A stretch of 29,878 nt of DNA from Bacteroidales bacterium UBA1757 (GTDB lineage: Bacteria > Bacteroidota > Bacteroidia > Bacteroidales > UBA1402), in the NCBI GenBank assembly GCA_002315625.1, contig DCHH01000134.1, forward strand, positions 1-29,878. The letters are read 5' to 3'. Below, one piece after another: positions 1 to 9,545 of this stretch. Under the pieces are notes generated by a model, which saw nothing but the letters and a program-made list of their open reading frames with translations, was not told the origin of the DNA and did not search any database. The position numbers and the translations under genes are program-made. The first letter of the stretch is position 1. The number at the start of each line of letters is the position of its first letter.

Positions 1-2867
1 CTAAGGTGGCTAGTGGGGGATATGTTGTGCTGCAGGATTTGGAGGACCATGACTGGACTTATTACAAGGGGGTTGATGTTAGTGTGGGCGGTACGGCTTA
101 CAAGACTAAGTATGCGTCTGACAATGTTAAGGCTCGCATTTATTCGCCGAACCCCAGGAATGTGGAAATCATTTATGACGGGTGCGGATATCTGGATAAT
201 GACAACAGCCATACCTACAACAGCGGCGATACTCGTGGGCATGGGGTGCAGGTCTCCATTGACAATGAATACGAGAACACCTTTATATATTACGAAACCC
301 TCGACCGGAACAGCGACGGAACTTATACCTGTCCGGTGATTCCCAATCCGTTCTCGGTCCGTCCAAGTACGGGTCAGGGTAGTTCAAAACAGTATTATGG
401 CTGCCGCAAGTGGATAGTCAGTTCCCTTGAGGGCGGTTCCATCAAATCCGCCGACGGTTCCAAGACGTTTGCAGTCGGTTCTCTCATTGACGGTGATTCC
501 GATGTCAAGTTTGTTCCATCGGGCACATACACTACAAACTGTATTTCAATGAAAGTCGTTTTGAGCGCTTTCTGGGAGAGGGCTGTTGTTGCTGTCTTGA
601 ATAATCAGGACGCCTCTTCTACTGGATATACAAACGCCAAAAAGACCGCCGATGACGGACACCGCGAACTTCAGTTTATTGTGCTGAACAAAACCGAAGG
701 CTCCACTTTGGGAGCAGAGAACAAACCGGTAACCTTTACCATGGTAATGCCAGATGGCTCAGCCGACTACAGAAACAATGGTTACGAAAATAACCGAATC
801 AATTATTGTTATCAGCAGCCGGAACCTCACAAAGTTGAATTTTGCCGTATGGCTCCACCGACAAACGGATTTGATGCCAACCATTTTTCAAACACATTCG
901 ATTTGCATCTTGGGCGCGGCTTGTTCAATTACAACGGTAGTGAGGACACATACAACTTTATGCGAATGATGGAAAACGGAAAAACCATCGATGAAAAAAA
1001 GTACAAGCTTAGAGTGGAAAGCGGGACATTCAATTACGTGTCATTGACAGCCGGTTTCTATGCCGTACAATCCAATGCTTCGGGTACATGGGAAAATTAT
1101 GAGTTTGGCTGCAATGCTATCGTATCAGGGGCATTGGGCATTAATACAATTTGGGGTTGCGACTATGACCGGGCCAAAGACTACAATAACAAGTTGCGGG
1201 TAAGATATTCGTTTACTCTTGCGAATGGTTTGAGTCTTACCCAAGACCATAAAGGAGAAAATTATGTGAATATTTTGTTCAAGAGCGGACATTTTTACGA
1301 TGAATTGCCTTCTCCAATATATGACGATAGAACTGAAGTTACCTCGAACAATGGCCGTGGACATTGGAGCATTTACTTGGCCGACGCTTCTAAAACTGAT
1401 AATTGGAACGGCCTCAGGTATATTGAGGTGCAGGGCGGCAGTTTCCTGAATTTCGCCGGAGGTTGGAGTTCCACCCCTGCTGGTAGCCCGGCCATTTCAT
1501 ATAGAGTCAAAGGGGGAACGTGGAGCGGTTGCATCTACGGTTCCGGTTCTGAATCACCTACAAGCGGGGACAATTACTTTGTATTTACCGGCGGCACGGT
1601 CAAAAGCTGGATAGCCGGCGGTTGCAATGGTGTAACAAATGGAACAGACTACGGAACCACCAACGGCACAGCATACATGTACATAGGCGGCAATACAAAA
1701 GTCACAGGTGAAGCAGCCGAAATCAACGGCGCACAGGGCGGCAATATATTTCCAGCCGGTAACGGGCTGATAACTGCCGAAGCTGTTGGAAAAATGTCAA
1801 AAGGCACCAATGTAGTAATAGCCGACAATGCACAGATAGCCAACGGCGTATATGGTGGCGGCCATTCGGGATACACGCTGACCACAGCCAACGTTATAAT
1901 GGCCGGCGGCAGCGTGGGCGACGGTCTGTACGGCGGTTCCAAGAAGAATCAGACGGCAGGCGAGAACGCCAATGTGATTTTGCTCGGAGGTACAGTGTCG
2001 GGTGGGGTCTATGGTGGCTGCAATGAAAGCGGAACACTATCTGGAGATGTGTCGGTATCGGTTACTGGTGGCACTGTGGGCAGCAGTTCATCGGCAAAAC
2101 GGGTCTGTGGAGGAGGACTTGGAGCTGCCACACGTGTAAGCGGCAATGTCTCGCTGAGCATAGGCGGTTCGGCCCAAATTTATGGTGACGCATACGGCGG
2201 AAGTGCATTGGGTTATGTCAACGGCGAGTCTGTCAGTGACAAGAAAACAACCGTCACAATGAGCGGCGGAACGCTGACTGGCAGCCTGTACGGGGGCGGA
2301 CTGGGCGACCGGACAACCACTCCGATGACGGCCGCACTGGTCAACGGACCGGTTACAGTCAGTGTAACCGGCGGCCAGATTGGGGGAAATGTTTTCGGAT
2401 GCAACAATGCTTACGGTAGTCCTTCAAGCACAGTCACTGTCACAATCAACAAGACCTCCGGGGGAGCACTCAACAGTGTTTATGGGGGTGGCAACCAGGC
2501 TGCATATACCAATACGACGGCCAACAATCCTTCCGTCACCCTCATCAGCGGAACTGTCACCAACCTCTTCGGAGGCGGACTTGGTGCAACGGCCGTCCTC
2601 ACCGGCAATCCCAAACTGGTCATGAAGGGTGGAACCGCCACAAACCTGTTCGGCGGTGGTGACGCGGCCAAGGTGGTAGGAAACACTACCGTTTCAATCC
2701 AGAACGGTACAATAGGGAATTATGTGTTTGGCGGCGGAAACAATGCCGAGGTCGATGGCAGCACTTCGGTGACAATTACCGGCCCCACTGTGGTTAACGG
2801 AAATGTGTATGGCGGTGGAAATGCGGGGGTTGTGACTGGGACTACCAATGTGGTGATTGGGGAGTGA
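1..2867 (+). CDS. Glycine-rich repeat secreted/surface protein, 3' part (5' end outside window)
   Basis: The reading frame is open back to the first base, so this is the C-terminal part (about 955 residues) of a longer protein. A GTG at base 6 is probably not the true start. Residues about 1-480 form a non-repetitive, aromatic- and Asn-rich region. From about 480 to the end there are some 15 imperfect repeats of about 20-35 residues, each with a GG(T/S)V strand followed by a turn such as VYGGG, LFGGG or VFGGG. This pattern fits a right-handed beta-helix or stacked-sheet surface protein, and similar long proteins are common in Prevotella and Bacteroides. The protein stops directly after a repeat. 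No C-terminal sorting domain (T9SS or per-type) or membrane anchor is visible. The function is unknown; an adhesin or surface-layer role is only an inference. A strong terminator follows. Confidence 0.8.
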   Translation, partial: KVASGGYVVLQDLEDHDWTYYKGVDVSVGGTAYKTKYASDNVKARIYSPNPRNVEIIYDGCGYLDNDNSHTYNSGDTRGHGVQVSIDNEYENTFIYYETLDRNSDGTYTCPVIPNPFSVRPSTGQGSSKQYYGCRKWIVSSLEGGSIKSADGSKTFAVGSLIDGDSDVKFVPSGTYTTNCISMKVVLSAFWERAVVAVLNNQDASSTGYTNAKKTADDGHRELQFIVLNKTEGSTLGAENKPVTFTMVMPDGSADYRNNGYENNRINYCYQQPEPHKVEFCRMAPPTNGFDANHFSNTFDLHLGRGLFNYNGSEDTYNFMRMMENGKTIDEKKYKLRVESGTFNYVSLTAGFYAVQSNASGTWENYEFGCNAIVSGALGINTIWGCDYDRAKDYNNKLRVRYSFTLANGLSLTQDHKGENYVNILFKSGHFYDELPSPIYDDRTEVTSNNGRGHWSIYLADASKTDNWNGLRYIEVQGGSFLNFAGGWSSTPAGSPAISYRVKGGTWSGCIYGSGSESPTSGDNYFVFTGGTVKSWIAGGCNGVTNGTDYGTTNGTAYMYIGGNTKVTGEAAEINGAQGGNIFPAGNGLITAEAVGKMSKGTNVVIADNAQIANGVYGGGHSGYTLTTANVIMAGGSVGDGLYGGSKKNQTAGENANVILLGGTVSGGVYGGCNESGTLSGDVSVSVTGGTVGSSSSAKRVCGGGLGAATRVSGNVSLSIGGSAQIYGDAYGGSALGYVNGESVSDKKTTVTMSGGTLTGSLYGGGLGDRTTTPMTAALVNGPVTVSVTGGQIGGNVFGCNNAYGSPSSTVTVTINKTSGGALNSVYGGGNQAAYTNTTANNPSVTLISGTVTNLFGGGLGATAVLTGNPKLVMKGGTATNLFGGGDAAKVVGNTTVSIQNGTIGNYVFGGGNNAEVDGSTSVTITGPTVVNGNVYGGGNAGVVTGTTNVVIGE

Positions 2868-2887
2868 AAACTTGAAATTGAAATGGG

Positions 2888-2923
2888 GGCCGGCTGAAAG
2901 GTGATTTTCAGTCGGTCTTTTTT
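2888..2923 (+). terminator. Rho-independent terminator after the repeat protein
   Basis: A GC-rich stem (left arm GGCCGGCTGAAA, right arm TTTCAGTCGGTC, with G-U pairs) encloses a short loop and is followed directly by a run of T. It lies about 20 bases after the TGA stop of the repeat protein. Confidence 0.85.
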
Positions 2924-2924
2924 G

Positions 2925-2932
2925 TACTTTTG
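2925..2932 (+). promoter_or_regulatory. Candidate Bacteroidetes -7 box for the CAT-like/lipoprotein operon
   Basis: TACTTTTG matches TAnnTTTG exactly. It lies 36 bases before the ATG at 2969 and directly behind the terminator T-run. No clear TTTG -33 element is seen at the usual distance. Confidence 0.5.
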
Positions 2933-2968
2933 CGGGGTGATTATTGTGAAATTTTTTATCGATAATTA

Positions 2969-3610
2969 ATGAAGAAACAGGTTGCACCGGAGGAGACTTC
3001 GCGGGAGGAGGCGTTCCGGTTGTGGATGTCGTCGGCTATGCCTATGGTGACATTGACCAAGACGGTTGATGTCACGGCGTTGGTGCGCTATGGAAGGCGT
3101 AGAGGGTTGAAATTCAATATGCTGATGTGCTGGTGCATTGGAAGGGCGGCTGAGATCGTTAAGGAATTCTATATTCTTCCGGAAGAGGGAAATCTTTACC
3201 GGTATGACAGCCTCTCGGTCAATGTGATTGTCCCAAATTCAAAGGGAGGAATTAATTCCTGCGATGTTCCGAAGAAAGCAAAAATGGAGGAGTTCAATGA
3301 ACAATATCTTTTGCTGACACACCAGGTTGCCCGTCAGAATAAGAGTGCTTTTCTGCCTCAGACCATGGTCATAGGCACTTCGGCAATGGTTCAGACGGAG
3401 TTGGATTGTATCGTTAACCAATATACTGAGAAGTTTGCTAATCCGATGGTTATGTGGGGAAAGATTAGGAAACGGTGGTTCAGGTATTCGCTGCCTGTTT
3501 CCTTCCAGTTTCATCATGTCCAGATGGACGGCATGCAGGCAGCAACTTTTCTGGAGAATTTACAGCGTGAAATCTGTCAGATAGGAAGAAACAAGAAGAA
3601 TAAACAATGA
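2969..3610 (+). CDS. CatA-like (chloramphenicol acetyltransferase-fold) acyltransferase
   Basis: At 213 residues this has the length of a classical CAT subunit. The C-terminal segment FHHVQMDG carries the family signature HHxxxDG. H183 aligns with the catalytic histidine and D187 with the structural aspartate of CAT, and both are kept. An active-site-like GTSA segment sits near residues 136-139. CAT-type enzymes are cytosolic trimers that move an acetyl group from acetyl-CoA to a hydroxyl. Many Bacteroidetes chromosomal CatA-like proteins are not proven resistance enzymes, so the substrate is unknown and chloramphenicol resistance should not be assumed. There is no signal peptide. The stop overlaps the next start (ATGA), which suggests translational coupling with the lipoprotein downstream. 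The start ATG is preceded by an A/T-rich leader without a Shine-Dalgarno sequence, as is usual for the phylum. Confidence 0.8.
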   Translation: MKKQVAPEETSREEAFRLWMSSAMPMVTLTKTVDVTALVRYGRRRGLKFNMLMCWCIGRAAEIVKEFYILPEEGNLYRYDSLSVNVIVPNSKGGINSCDVPKKAKMEEFNEQYLLLTHQVARQNKSAFLPQTMVIGTSAMVQTELDCIVNQYTEKFANPMVMWGKIRKRWFRYSLPVSFQFHHVQMDGMQAATFLENLQREICQIGRNKKNKQ

Positions 3611-4227
3611 AGAAAATAGGAAAAAGGTTGTTATGGATAATCATCGCAGTGACGATGATGGTTTCGTGTGCTGAACGGGAGCAGGGGAAGATTGAGAGGG
3701 CGGTTCGGGCGCAGCTGGAGTTGTACCCGGAGGCGCGGTTGCAGGATTTGTACAAGGCTTTCTTTCAGGCGCAGTTCGGGGCGGAGCATATTGTGGCCGA
3801 CACGACTTCGGCGGGGAAATATCTGGATTGGGAATTGCAGACTTCAGACCAGTCTGATGTGCTGTTCGAACCTATCGGGGCTGACAGCTCTTTTTTCAGG
3901 GTGCATCTGTGTGCTGTGCAGAAAGGTTACATCACCAGGCAAGAATTGTTTGATGCCTTTGTTGGAGGGGTTTGGACTGTTGAAATTCCGGAAATAGGGC
4001 TATGGGCAAGCCGGTGGGAAGAAATATTGAAGGTAATAGATTCGATGCCGATTGAACTGGATGGGTTTGAGGAGGATAAGGCATTGATTGACGAGGTGCT
4101 GGCGTCGGGACATTACGCTGTCCATCATAGCGAGACGTTCAGTGAAAAGTATGATCCTCACTACAGAATTGTACGCAAAGACTTATTCTATTCGCAGCTT
4201 TATCAGAAGCTTTGTAAAGTAAATTGA
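3607..4227 (+). CDS. Uncharacterised lipoprotein
   Basis: 206 residues. A basic N-terminus and a hydrophobic stretch lead to MMVSC, a lipobox with C21 as the lipidated residue, so the mature protein should be membrane-anchored and face the periplasm or outside. The mature part is soluble-looking, mixed alpha/beta, rich in aromatic and acidic residues, with a His-containing C-terminal stretch (HYAVHHSETF, then YDPHYRIVRKD). I recognise no named domain or catalytic motif. Its ATG overlaps the TGA of the CAT-like gene, so the two are very likely co-transcribed and translationally coupled, but this gives no clear function. No strong terminator follows before the outer-membrane protein gene at 4350. 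Confidence 0.75.
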   Translation: MKKIGKRLLWIIIAVTMMVSCAEREQGKIERAVRAQLELYPEARLQDLYKAFFQAQFGAEHIVADTTSAGKYLDWELQTSDQSDVLFEPIGADSSFFRVHLCAVQKGYITRQELFDAFVGGVWTVEIPEIGLWASRWEEILKVIDSMPIELDGFEEDKALIDEVLASGHYAVHHSETFSEKYDPHYRIVRKDLFYSQLYQKLCKVN

Positions 4228-4349
4228 CGGACGTGTAAGGTAACTTTACGGGGAATTGTCCAATGTAAATGATAACAATCTGATAAACAGATGATTGTAT
4301 TATTTGGCACGGTTTTTGAAAACAAGATAGACGAATAAAAAACCGAAGT

Positions 4350-6728
4350 ATGAATACAATTTGGACAAAGATGCTGGCAGCCTGCATTGTGATGGTTGCG
4401 ATTAGTTTGCAAGTTGACGGACAGAATCTTACGGGAAAAGTCCTGGACGAGACGGGTGCACCGATGGAATTTGCCACGGTGGCACTTTACACCTTGCCGG
4501 ATTCCTCTGTCGTGGCTGGAACCGTTACCGATACCGACGGACTCTTCGAGGTGGAAAATAAGGGGAATGTGAGTCTGATTCGCATTTCCATGATGGGGTA
4601 TAAACCGGCGTTTTTTTCTTTGGACGCATTCGACTCTGGGCAGACTGTCCGGATGGAGCCTGATGCGCAGATACTTGAAGCGGCCGTTGTCAAGGGCAGC
4701 CTTCCCAAGACGGAACTCAAGGGAAACGCCGTCGTGACGAAGATTGACGGTTCGGTGCTGAGCCATGTGGGAAATGCGCTGGACGTTCTGGCAAAGGTCC
4801 CGGGCATGATTTCGAAGGCGGGAAGCCTGGAGGTCATCGGAAGAGGTGCACCTCTTTATTATATCAACGGTCGGAAGGTGACGGACAATACCGAACTCAG
4901 GAACCTCATGTCGGAAGACATTCAGTCTGTAGAGGTGATTTCCAATCCGGGAGCGGAGTACGGTGGAGAGGTTCGCTGCGTGGTGAAAATCCGTACCGTT
5001 AAGCACCAGGGCGACGGCTTCAGTTTTGCCCTGACTACGCAGGCCAAGCAGCACATTTACGATTGTCACGATGCGGAACCCTCGTGGAGCGTCTTGGACT
5101 TGAACTATCGTGTAAAGGGGGTTGACATCTTCGGAAAACTGGTATATTGGAACCAGCGCGGGTATCAGATCAGCAATATCGACGGTGGAACCTATACCCT
5201 CAGTGGCGATCAGGTCGTGACTAACCGCCAGACAGGTATTCTCCACTACGAGAGTCACAGCGGCGGATGGCAGTACATTGGTGGTGTGAACTGGCAGATT
5301 AACGAAAACCACTCGGTGGGTTTCAAGCTTCAGTATGACAATGGGACAATCAATGACGACTATCTGTACATGGACGAGGATGTGTTCCGCGACGATGTCC
5401 AGATTGACCATGTCACAACGGTCAACAAAGGGTACAACCCGGTCAATGACCAATGGTTGGGAAACATTTACTACGACGGAAATGTCGGTAAGTTGAACAT
5501 AAATTTCAATGGTGATTTTGTCAAGGGCGACAACACCCACGAGGGAAATGTGGAGGAAACCAGCTGGTTTGACCCTGTCAACATCAAGACCGGTTCTGAG
5601 TCGGGTGTGACGATGGGGGCTGGCAAACTGGTCTTTTCCTACCCGATATGGAAAGGTAAGCTGAATGCGGGCGTTGAAGAGACGTATGTTGACAGCTGGC
5701 AGAAGTATCGGATTACAAAAGCCGAAATTCCCTCTTCGGATGCCACACTGAAGGAAAATACGATTGCAGGATTTGTCGAATATGGGTTCGGGGTCGATTT
5801 CGGCCAGTTCAGCGCGGGGCTTCGCTATGAGCATGTCTCTATGAACTACACGAATTACATGGACCATGACAATGACCTGAAGCGTCTGCAGGACAACTGG
5901 TTTCCGTCGTTCTCTTTTTCGACCAAGGCGGGTCCGGTCGCTCTGGGACTCAGTTATACGGGCAAGACGAAGCGTCCGTCGTACAACATGCTTACCAATG
6001 AAATCTCCTACGACAACCGTTTTGCCTATCAGACCGGCGACCCGAAGATGAAGAATGAAATCCACCGGACCCTGTCGTTGAATGCCAACTGGAAATTCAT
6101 GACTCTTACCGCATTGTACGAACGGGTCGATAATGCATTCTACCAGGTTGCCTATCCTTACAATGACGAGGGGGTGGTGATGATTCAGAATGCCAATGTA
6201 AATGACCCTGTCAGGCAGCTTTGTTTCTATCTGAATGGTTCTCCGAGAATTGGTGTGTGGCAGCCCAATTATACCATTGGAATGGAAAAGCAGTTTTTCA
6301 AGACTGTCGTGACCGACCCGAGGGTGCCGGAAGGGAAGAGAACCCTTGAATTGAACGACCCACTGTTCCTCATTCAGGCAAACAATTCGTTCCGTTTCCC
6401 CCACAGCTGGCAGATTGACCTTGACTACCAATATACCAGCCCGATGCAGCAGCTGGTCATGACAATCCTGAAGCCCACGCATCTGCTTAGTTTCGGAGTG
6501 CAGAAGTCGTTCCTGAAGGACGATGCCCTGACGTTCCGTCTTTCAATGGAGGATATTCTCAACAAAGGTGTGTTTTATTTCACCACCGATTATGGCAACT
6601 GCTTCGTCACTCAGTCAAACAACGGCTACCGTCCCTGTATCCAGCTCAGGGCCTCATATCGTTTCAATAGCGCCAACAGTAAGTACAAAGGAACTGGTGC
6701 CGGCGAATCGGCAAAAAGCAGAATGTAA
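4350..6728 (+). CDS. Outer-membrane beta-barrel protein (TonB-receptor-like, OMP_b-brl family)
   Basis: 792 residues. A Sec signal peptide with a probable cut near VDG/QN (about residue 24) precedes a carboxypeptidase-regulatory-like beta-sandwich (about 25-110, starting NLTGKVLDETGAP). A plug-like domain follows (about 115-220, with VIGRGAPLYYINGRKV and ISNPGAEYGG). The rest alternates polar and aromatic residues as in transmembrane beta-strands. The C-terminus reads NSKYKGTGAGESAKSRM, a tail I recognise from this family of Bacteroidetes outer-membrane proteins. It is shorter than a SusC protein and has no SusD partner, so it fits the outer-membrane beta-barrel family better than SusC/RagA. 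The ligand is unknown. A 122-base leader separates it from the lipoprotein gene. No exact TAnnTTTG box is seen there, only weak resemblances. Confidence 0.85.
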   Translation: MNTIWTKMLAACIVMVAISLQVDGQNLTGKVLDETGAPMEFATVALYTLPDSSVVAGTVTDTDGLFEVENKGNVSLIRISMMGYKPAFFSLDAFDSGQTVRMEPDAQILEAAVVKGSLPKTELKGNAVVTKIDGSVLSHVGNALDVLAKVPGMISKAGSLEVIGRGAPLYYINGRKVTDNTELRNLMSEDIQSVEVISNPGAEYGGEVRCVVKIRTVKHQGDGFSFALTTQAKQHIYDCHDAEPSWSVLDLNYRVKGVDIFGKLVYWNQRGYQISNIDGGTYTLSGDQVVTNRQTGILHYESHSGGWQYIGGVNWQINENHSVGFKLQYDNGTINDDYLYMDEDVFRDDVQIDHVTTVNKGYNPVNDQWLGNIYYDGNVGKLNINFNGDFVKGDNTHEGNVEETSWFDPVNIKTGSESGVTMGAGKLVFSYPIWKGKLNAGVEETYVDSWQKYRITKAEIPSSDATLKENTIAGFVEYGFGVDFGQFSAGLRYEHVSMNYTNYMDHDNDLKRLQDNWFPSFSFSTKAGPVALGLSYTGKTKRPSYNMLTNEISYDNRFAYQTGDPKMKNEIHRTLSLNANWKFMTLTALYERVDNAFYQVAYPYNDEGVVMIQNANVNDPVRQLCFYLNGSPRIGVWQPNYTIGMEKQFFKTVVTDPRVPEGKRTLELNDPLFLIQANNSFRFPHSWQIDLDYQYTSPMQQLVMTILKPTHLLSFGVQKSFLKDDALTFRLSMEDILNKGVFYFTTDYGNCFVTQSNNGYRPCIQLRASYRFNSANSKYKGTGAGESAKSRM

Positions 6729-6734
6729 GGTATG

Positions 6735-6764
6735 TTTGAATCATTTTTAATAGTTTTATTTTTG
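6735..6764 (+). promoter_or_regulatory. Candidate promoter of the GH3 gene
   Basis: A TTTG at 6735-6738 and an exact -7 box TATTTTTG at 6757-6764 are 18 bases apart, which fits the Bacteroidetes -33/-7 layout. The transcript would have a leader of about 75 bases before the ATG at 6847. Confidence 0.6.
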
Positions 6765-6846
6765 TAACTAATTGCAGAACCGACCTTTTTGAAATACCTT
6801 AGCCGCATAAATAACCGATCACTAAATTCTTTTTGATAAATAAGGT

Positions 6847-9465
6847 ATGAAAATTGTTCGACACATTGTTTTACCGGTTCTGTCACTGGTACTTCTGTTA
6901 ACTTCGTGTGGAAAGAAGACGGTCTATGACTATCCTTTCCAGAACCCTGATCTCTCTGTGGATGAGAGGGTTGAGAATCTTATTTCCCTGCTGACTCCTG
7001 AGGAGAAGGTCGGTCTTATGATGAATAAGTCTGTCTCTGTTGATAGGTTAGGCATTCCTTCCTACAACTGGTGGAGCGAGGCTTGCCATGGTGTACGCCA
7101 GGATGGTTACACGGTCTATCCGCAGCCTATCGGTATGGCGGCTGCCTTCAACCCGGAGCAGGTTTATGAGGTGTTCTCGACCGTCTCAGACGAGGCTCGC
7201 GCCAACTGGAACCGCTCAGACCACAATGTCTTCAACGTTCCGATGGGTGTGACCTACTATCCCGGGAATCCTGAACTGACTTTCTGGTGCCCCAATGTGA
7301 ACATTTTCCGTGACCCGAGATGGGGACGCGGCCAGGAGACCTACGGTGAGGATCCCTACCTGATGGGAGTTCTCGGACTGGAGAATGTCAAGGGTATGCA
7401 GGGCGACGACGACAAGTATTTCAAGACCCACGCTTGTGCAAAGCACTATGCCGTGCATAGCGGACCTGAACCCTTGCGTCATACATACAATGCCTCTGTT
7501 TCGATGCGTGACCTTTGGGAAACCTATCTGCCCGCTTTCAAGAAACTCGTGGTTGAGGGTGATGTTCAGGAAGTTATGTGCGCATATAACCGCTATGAGG
7601 GGACTCCCTGCTGCTCAAACGACCGCCTGCTGGTTGATATCCTGCGCAACAAGTGGGGTTATGATGCAATAGTTCTTACCGACTGCGATGCTATCAACAA
7701 TTTCTACACAAGAGGTCAGCATGAAACTCACGACGGACCTCTTTCGGCTTCTGTTGATGCCGTCCTGAACGGTACCGACCTGGAATGCGGAAAGGTTATG
7801 ATGGTACTGACCGAAGCTCTGGAAAAGGGACTTGTCAAGGAGGAGGATTTGGACCTGCACCTGCGTCGCACCCTCAAGGGACGTTTCGAACTTGGTATGT
7901 TCGACCCCGCTGAGAATCTGCCGTGGGCCGGTCTGGGAGAGGATGTAATCAGCAGCGAGGAGCATCATGCACTTTCTGTTCGTGCAGCTCAGGAGTCGAT
8001 GGTACTGCTCAAGAATGATGACGTTCTGCCCCTTTCTAAGGATGTGAAGAACCTTCTGGTGGTCGGTCCGAATGCCAATGATGCAGCTCTGCTGAACGGT
8101 AACTATGGCGGTACCCCGATTAAGGAGCATACCCACACCTTGCTGGATGGCATCAAGGCCGCTGTGCCTCAGGCAAATGTGTTTTATTCTAAGGCTTGCG
8201 AACTGACCGATGATTACAACACCACTTTCCTTATTGAGAAATTCAATGACGGCAAGGGACTGCATGTCGATTTCTACGACAATAACGAACTGAAGGGGAC
8301 TCCGGTTGTCTCAAATGATTATACTTCTGCTCTGAATTTCAGTACTTTCGGCGCTTACGGCTTTGCTGAGGGTGTGCCGACTGACAAGATTTCACTGAGA
8401 GCTACTGGAACATATATTCCCGATTTTACCGGCCCGATGAAGTATGCCGTCTCTTCTGACAACGGCTATATTCTCAAGGTTAACGGCAAGGTGATTGAGG
8501 ATGCCAAGCCTGGCGGTTTACGCCGTATGCCTGGTTTCCGTCGTCAGGTCGAATACAAGGAATTCTCAGTAAAAGAGGGAGTTCCCTACAAGATTGAAAT
8601 TGAGTATCGTCGCGGAGGTGCTCCGTTTGCAATGTTCAACGCATCGTTCTGTCAGCGTGTGTATGCCGATTTTGAGGCTGAAAAGAAGATGGCCAACACG
8701 GTCGATGCTATTATCGTCATTGGCGGTATTTCTGCCCAGCTGGAAGGCGAGGGTGGTGACAAGGCTGATATTGAGCTTCCCGAAGTGCAGCAGCGTCTGG
8801 TCCGTGCCATGTTTGAAACCGGTAAGCCGGTCGTATTTGTGAACTGCTCCGGTTCGGCCATCGCTTTTGCCAGCGTGGAGAACTATATCGGTGCATTGCT
8901 TCAGGCTTGGTATCCGGGCGAAGGTGGCAGTGAGGCTCTGGCAGACGTCATTTTCGGTGATTTCAATCCCAGCGGCAAGCTTCCGGTTACATTCTATGCT
9001 TCAAACGATGACCTGCCTGATTTCCTTGACTATAGCATGGAAAATCGTACCTATCGCTATTTCCAGGGCACTCCGCTCTACGCTTTCGGATATGGCCTTT
9101 CCTATACTTCATACGAGTATGGCCAGGGAAAACTTTCGAAGAATTCGATGAAGAAGAACGGCAAGGTGACGGTTTCTTTCCCGGTCAAGAATGTCGGCGA
9201 GCGTGAAGGAATGGAAATTGCTCAGGTCTATGTCAAGAGTCTTGATAATCCCGAGGCCCCCATCAAGGCTTTGAAGGGATTCCAGAAGGTCTCTCTTGCT
9301 GCCGGCGCATCTGCCACCGTGAAGGTTACCTTGACGGGCTCCGCATTTGAGTACTATGACGAGTCAGTTGACGGGCTCAGCGTACGTCCTGGCAAGTACC
9401 AGATTCTGTACGGAAAATCTTCCCTCGACAGCGACCTCCAGTCGCTCGATTTCGAAGTGCTGTAA
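6847..9465 (+). CDS. GH3 beta-glucosidase/beta-xylosidase lipoprotein with PA14 insert
   Basis: 872 residues. LLLTSC marks a lipobox with C21, so the enzyme is probably membrane-anchored in the periplasm or on the surface. The domain order is GH3 TIM barrel (about 30-340), start of the GH3 alpha/beta sandwich, an inserted PA14-like domain (about 465-608), the rest of the sandwich, and a fibronectin-III-like C-terminus (about 770-870). The nucleophile is D279 in VLTDCDAI. The region LEGEGGDKADIELP near residues 632-645 carries the usual acid/base glutamate candidates (E633/E635). Substrate-binding motifs KHYAVHSGPE and DPRWGRGQETYGEDP are complete. GH3 enzymes of this layout release terminal beta-glucose, beta-xylose or alpha-arabinose from oligosaccharides; the exact sugar cannot be told. 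The gene has its own promoter and converges on the minus-strand PUL block at a shared terminator. Confidence 0.93.
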   Translation: MKIVRHIVLPVLSLVLLLTSCGKKTVYDYPFQNPDLSVDERVENLISLLTPEEKVGLMMNKSVSVDRLGIPSYNWWSEACHGVRQDGYTVYPQPIGMAAAFNPEQVYEVFSTVSDEARANWNRSDHNVFNVPMGVTYYPGNPELTFWCPNVNIFRDPRWGRGQETYGEDPYLMGVLGLENVKGMQGDDDKYFKTHACAKHYAVHSGPEPLRHTYNASVSMRDLWETYLPAFKKLVVEGDVQEVMCAYNRYEGTPCCSNDRLLVDILRNKWGYDAIVLTDCDAINNFYTRGQHETHDGPLSASVDAVLNGTDLECGKVMMVLTEALEKGLVKEEDLDLHLRRTLKGRFELGMFDPAENLPWAGLGEDVISSEEHHALSVRAAQESMVLLKNDDVLPLSKDVKNLLVVGPNANDAALLNGNYGGTPIKEHTHTLLDGIKAAVPQANVFYSKACELTDDYNTTFLIEKFNDGKGLHVDFYDNNELKGTPVVSNDYTSALNFSTFGAYGFAEGVPTDKISLRATGTYIPDFTGPMKYAVSSDNGYILKVNGKVIEDAKPGGLRRMPGFRRQVEYKEFSVKEGVPYKIEIEYRRGGAPFAMFNASFCQRVYADFEAEKKMANTVDAIIVIGGISAQLEGEGGDKADIELPEVQQRLVRAMFETGKPVVFVNCSGSAIAFASVENYIGALLQAWYPGEGGSEALADVIFGDFNPSGKLPVTFYASNDDLPDFLDYSMENRTYRYFQGTPLYAFGYGLSYTSYEYGQGKLSKNSMKKNGKVTVSFPVKNVGEREGMEIAQVYVKSLDNPEAPIKALKGFQKVSLAAGASATVKVTLTGSAFEYYDESVDGLSVRPGKYQILYGKSSLDSDLQSLDFEVL

Positions 9466-9482
9466 GACTTGATTTGTCAAAA

Positions 9483-9531
9483 AAAAAATGGGTGACCATC
9501 GGCCGAAAGACTGGTGGTCACCCATTTTTTT
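9483..9531. terminator. Bidirectional rho-independent terminator between GH3 and the convergent operon
   Basis: A 10-bp perfect stem (TGGGTGACCA with TGGTCACCCA, loop of 16 bases) is flanked by an A-run on the left and a T-run on the right. It therefore works as a terminator for GH3 on + and for the gene ending at 9546 on -. Confidence 0.9.
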
Positions 9532-9545
9532 ATATCATTGTTTTG

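Noticed and set aside
2969..3610. Reading the CAT-like gene as a chloramphenicol resistance gene.
   Set aside because: The fold signature is present, but chromosomal CatA-like proteins of this phylum are not shown to confer resistance, and the substrate pocket cannot be judged from sequence alone.
4203..6482. A 759-codon open frame on the minus strand opposite the outer-membrane protein gene.
   Set aside because: It lies almost wholly inside a well-supported gene with signal peptide and family C-terminus, has no recognisable domain, and its His/Val/Ile-rich composition is what codon bias on the other strand produces.
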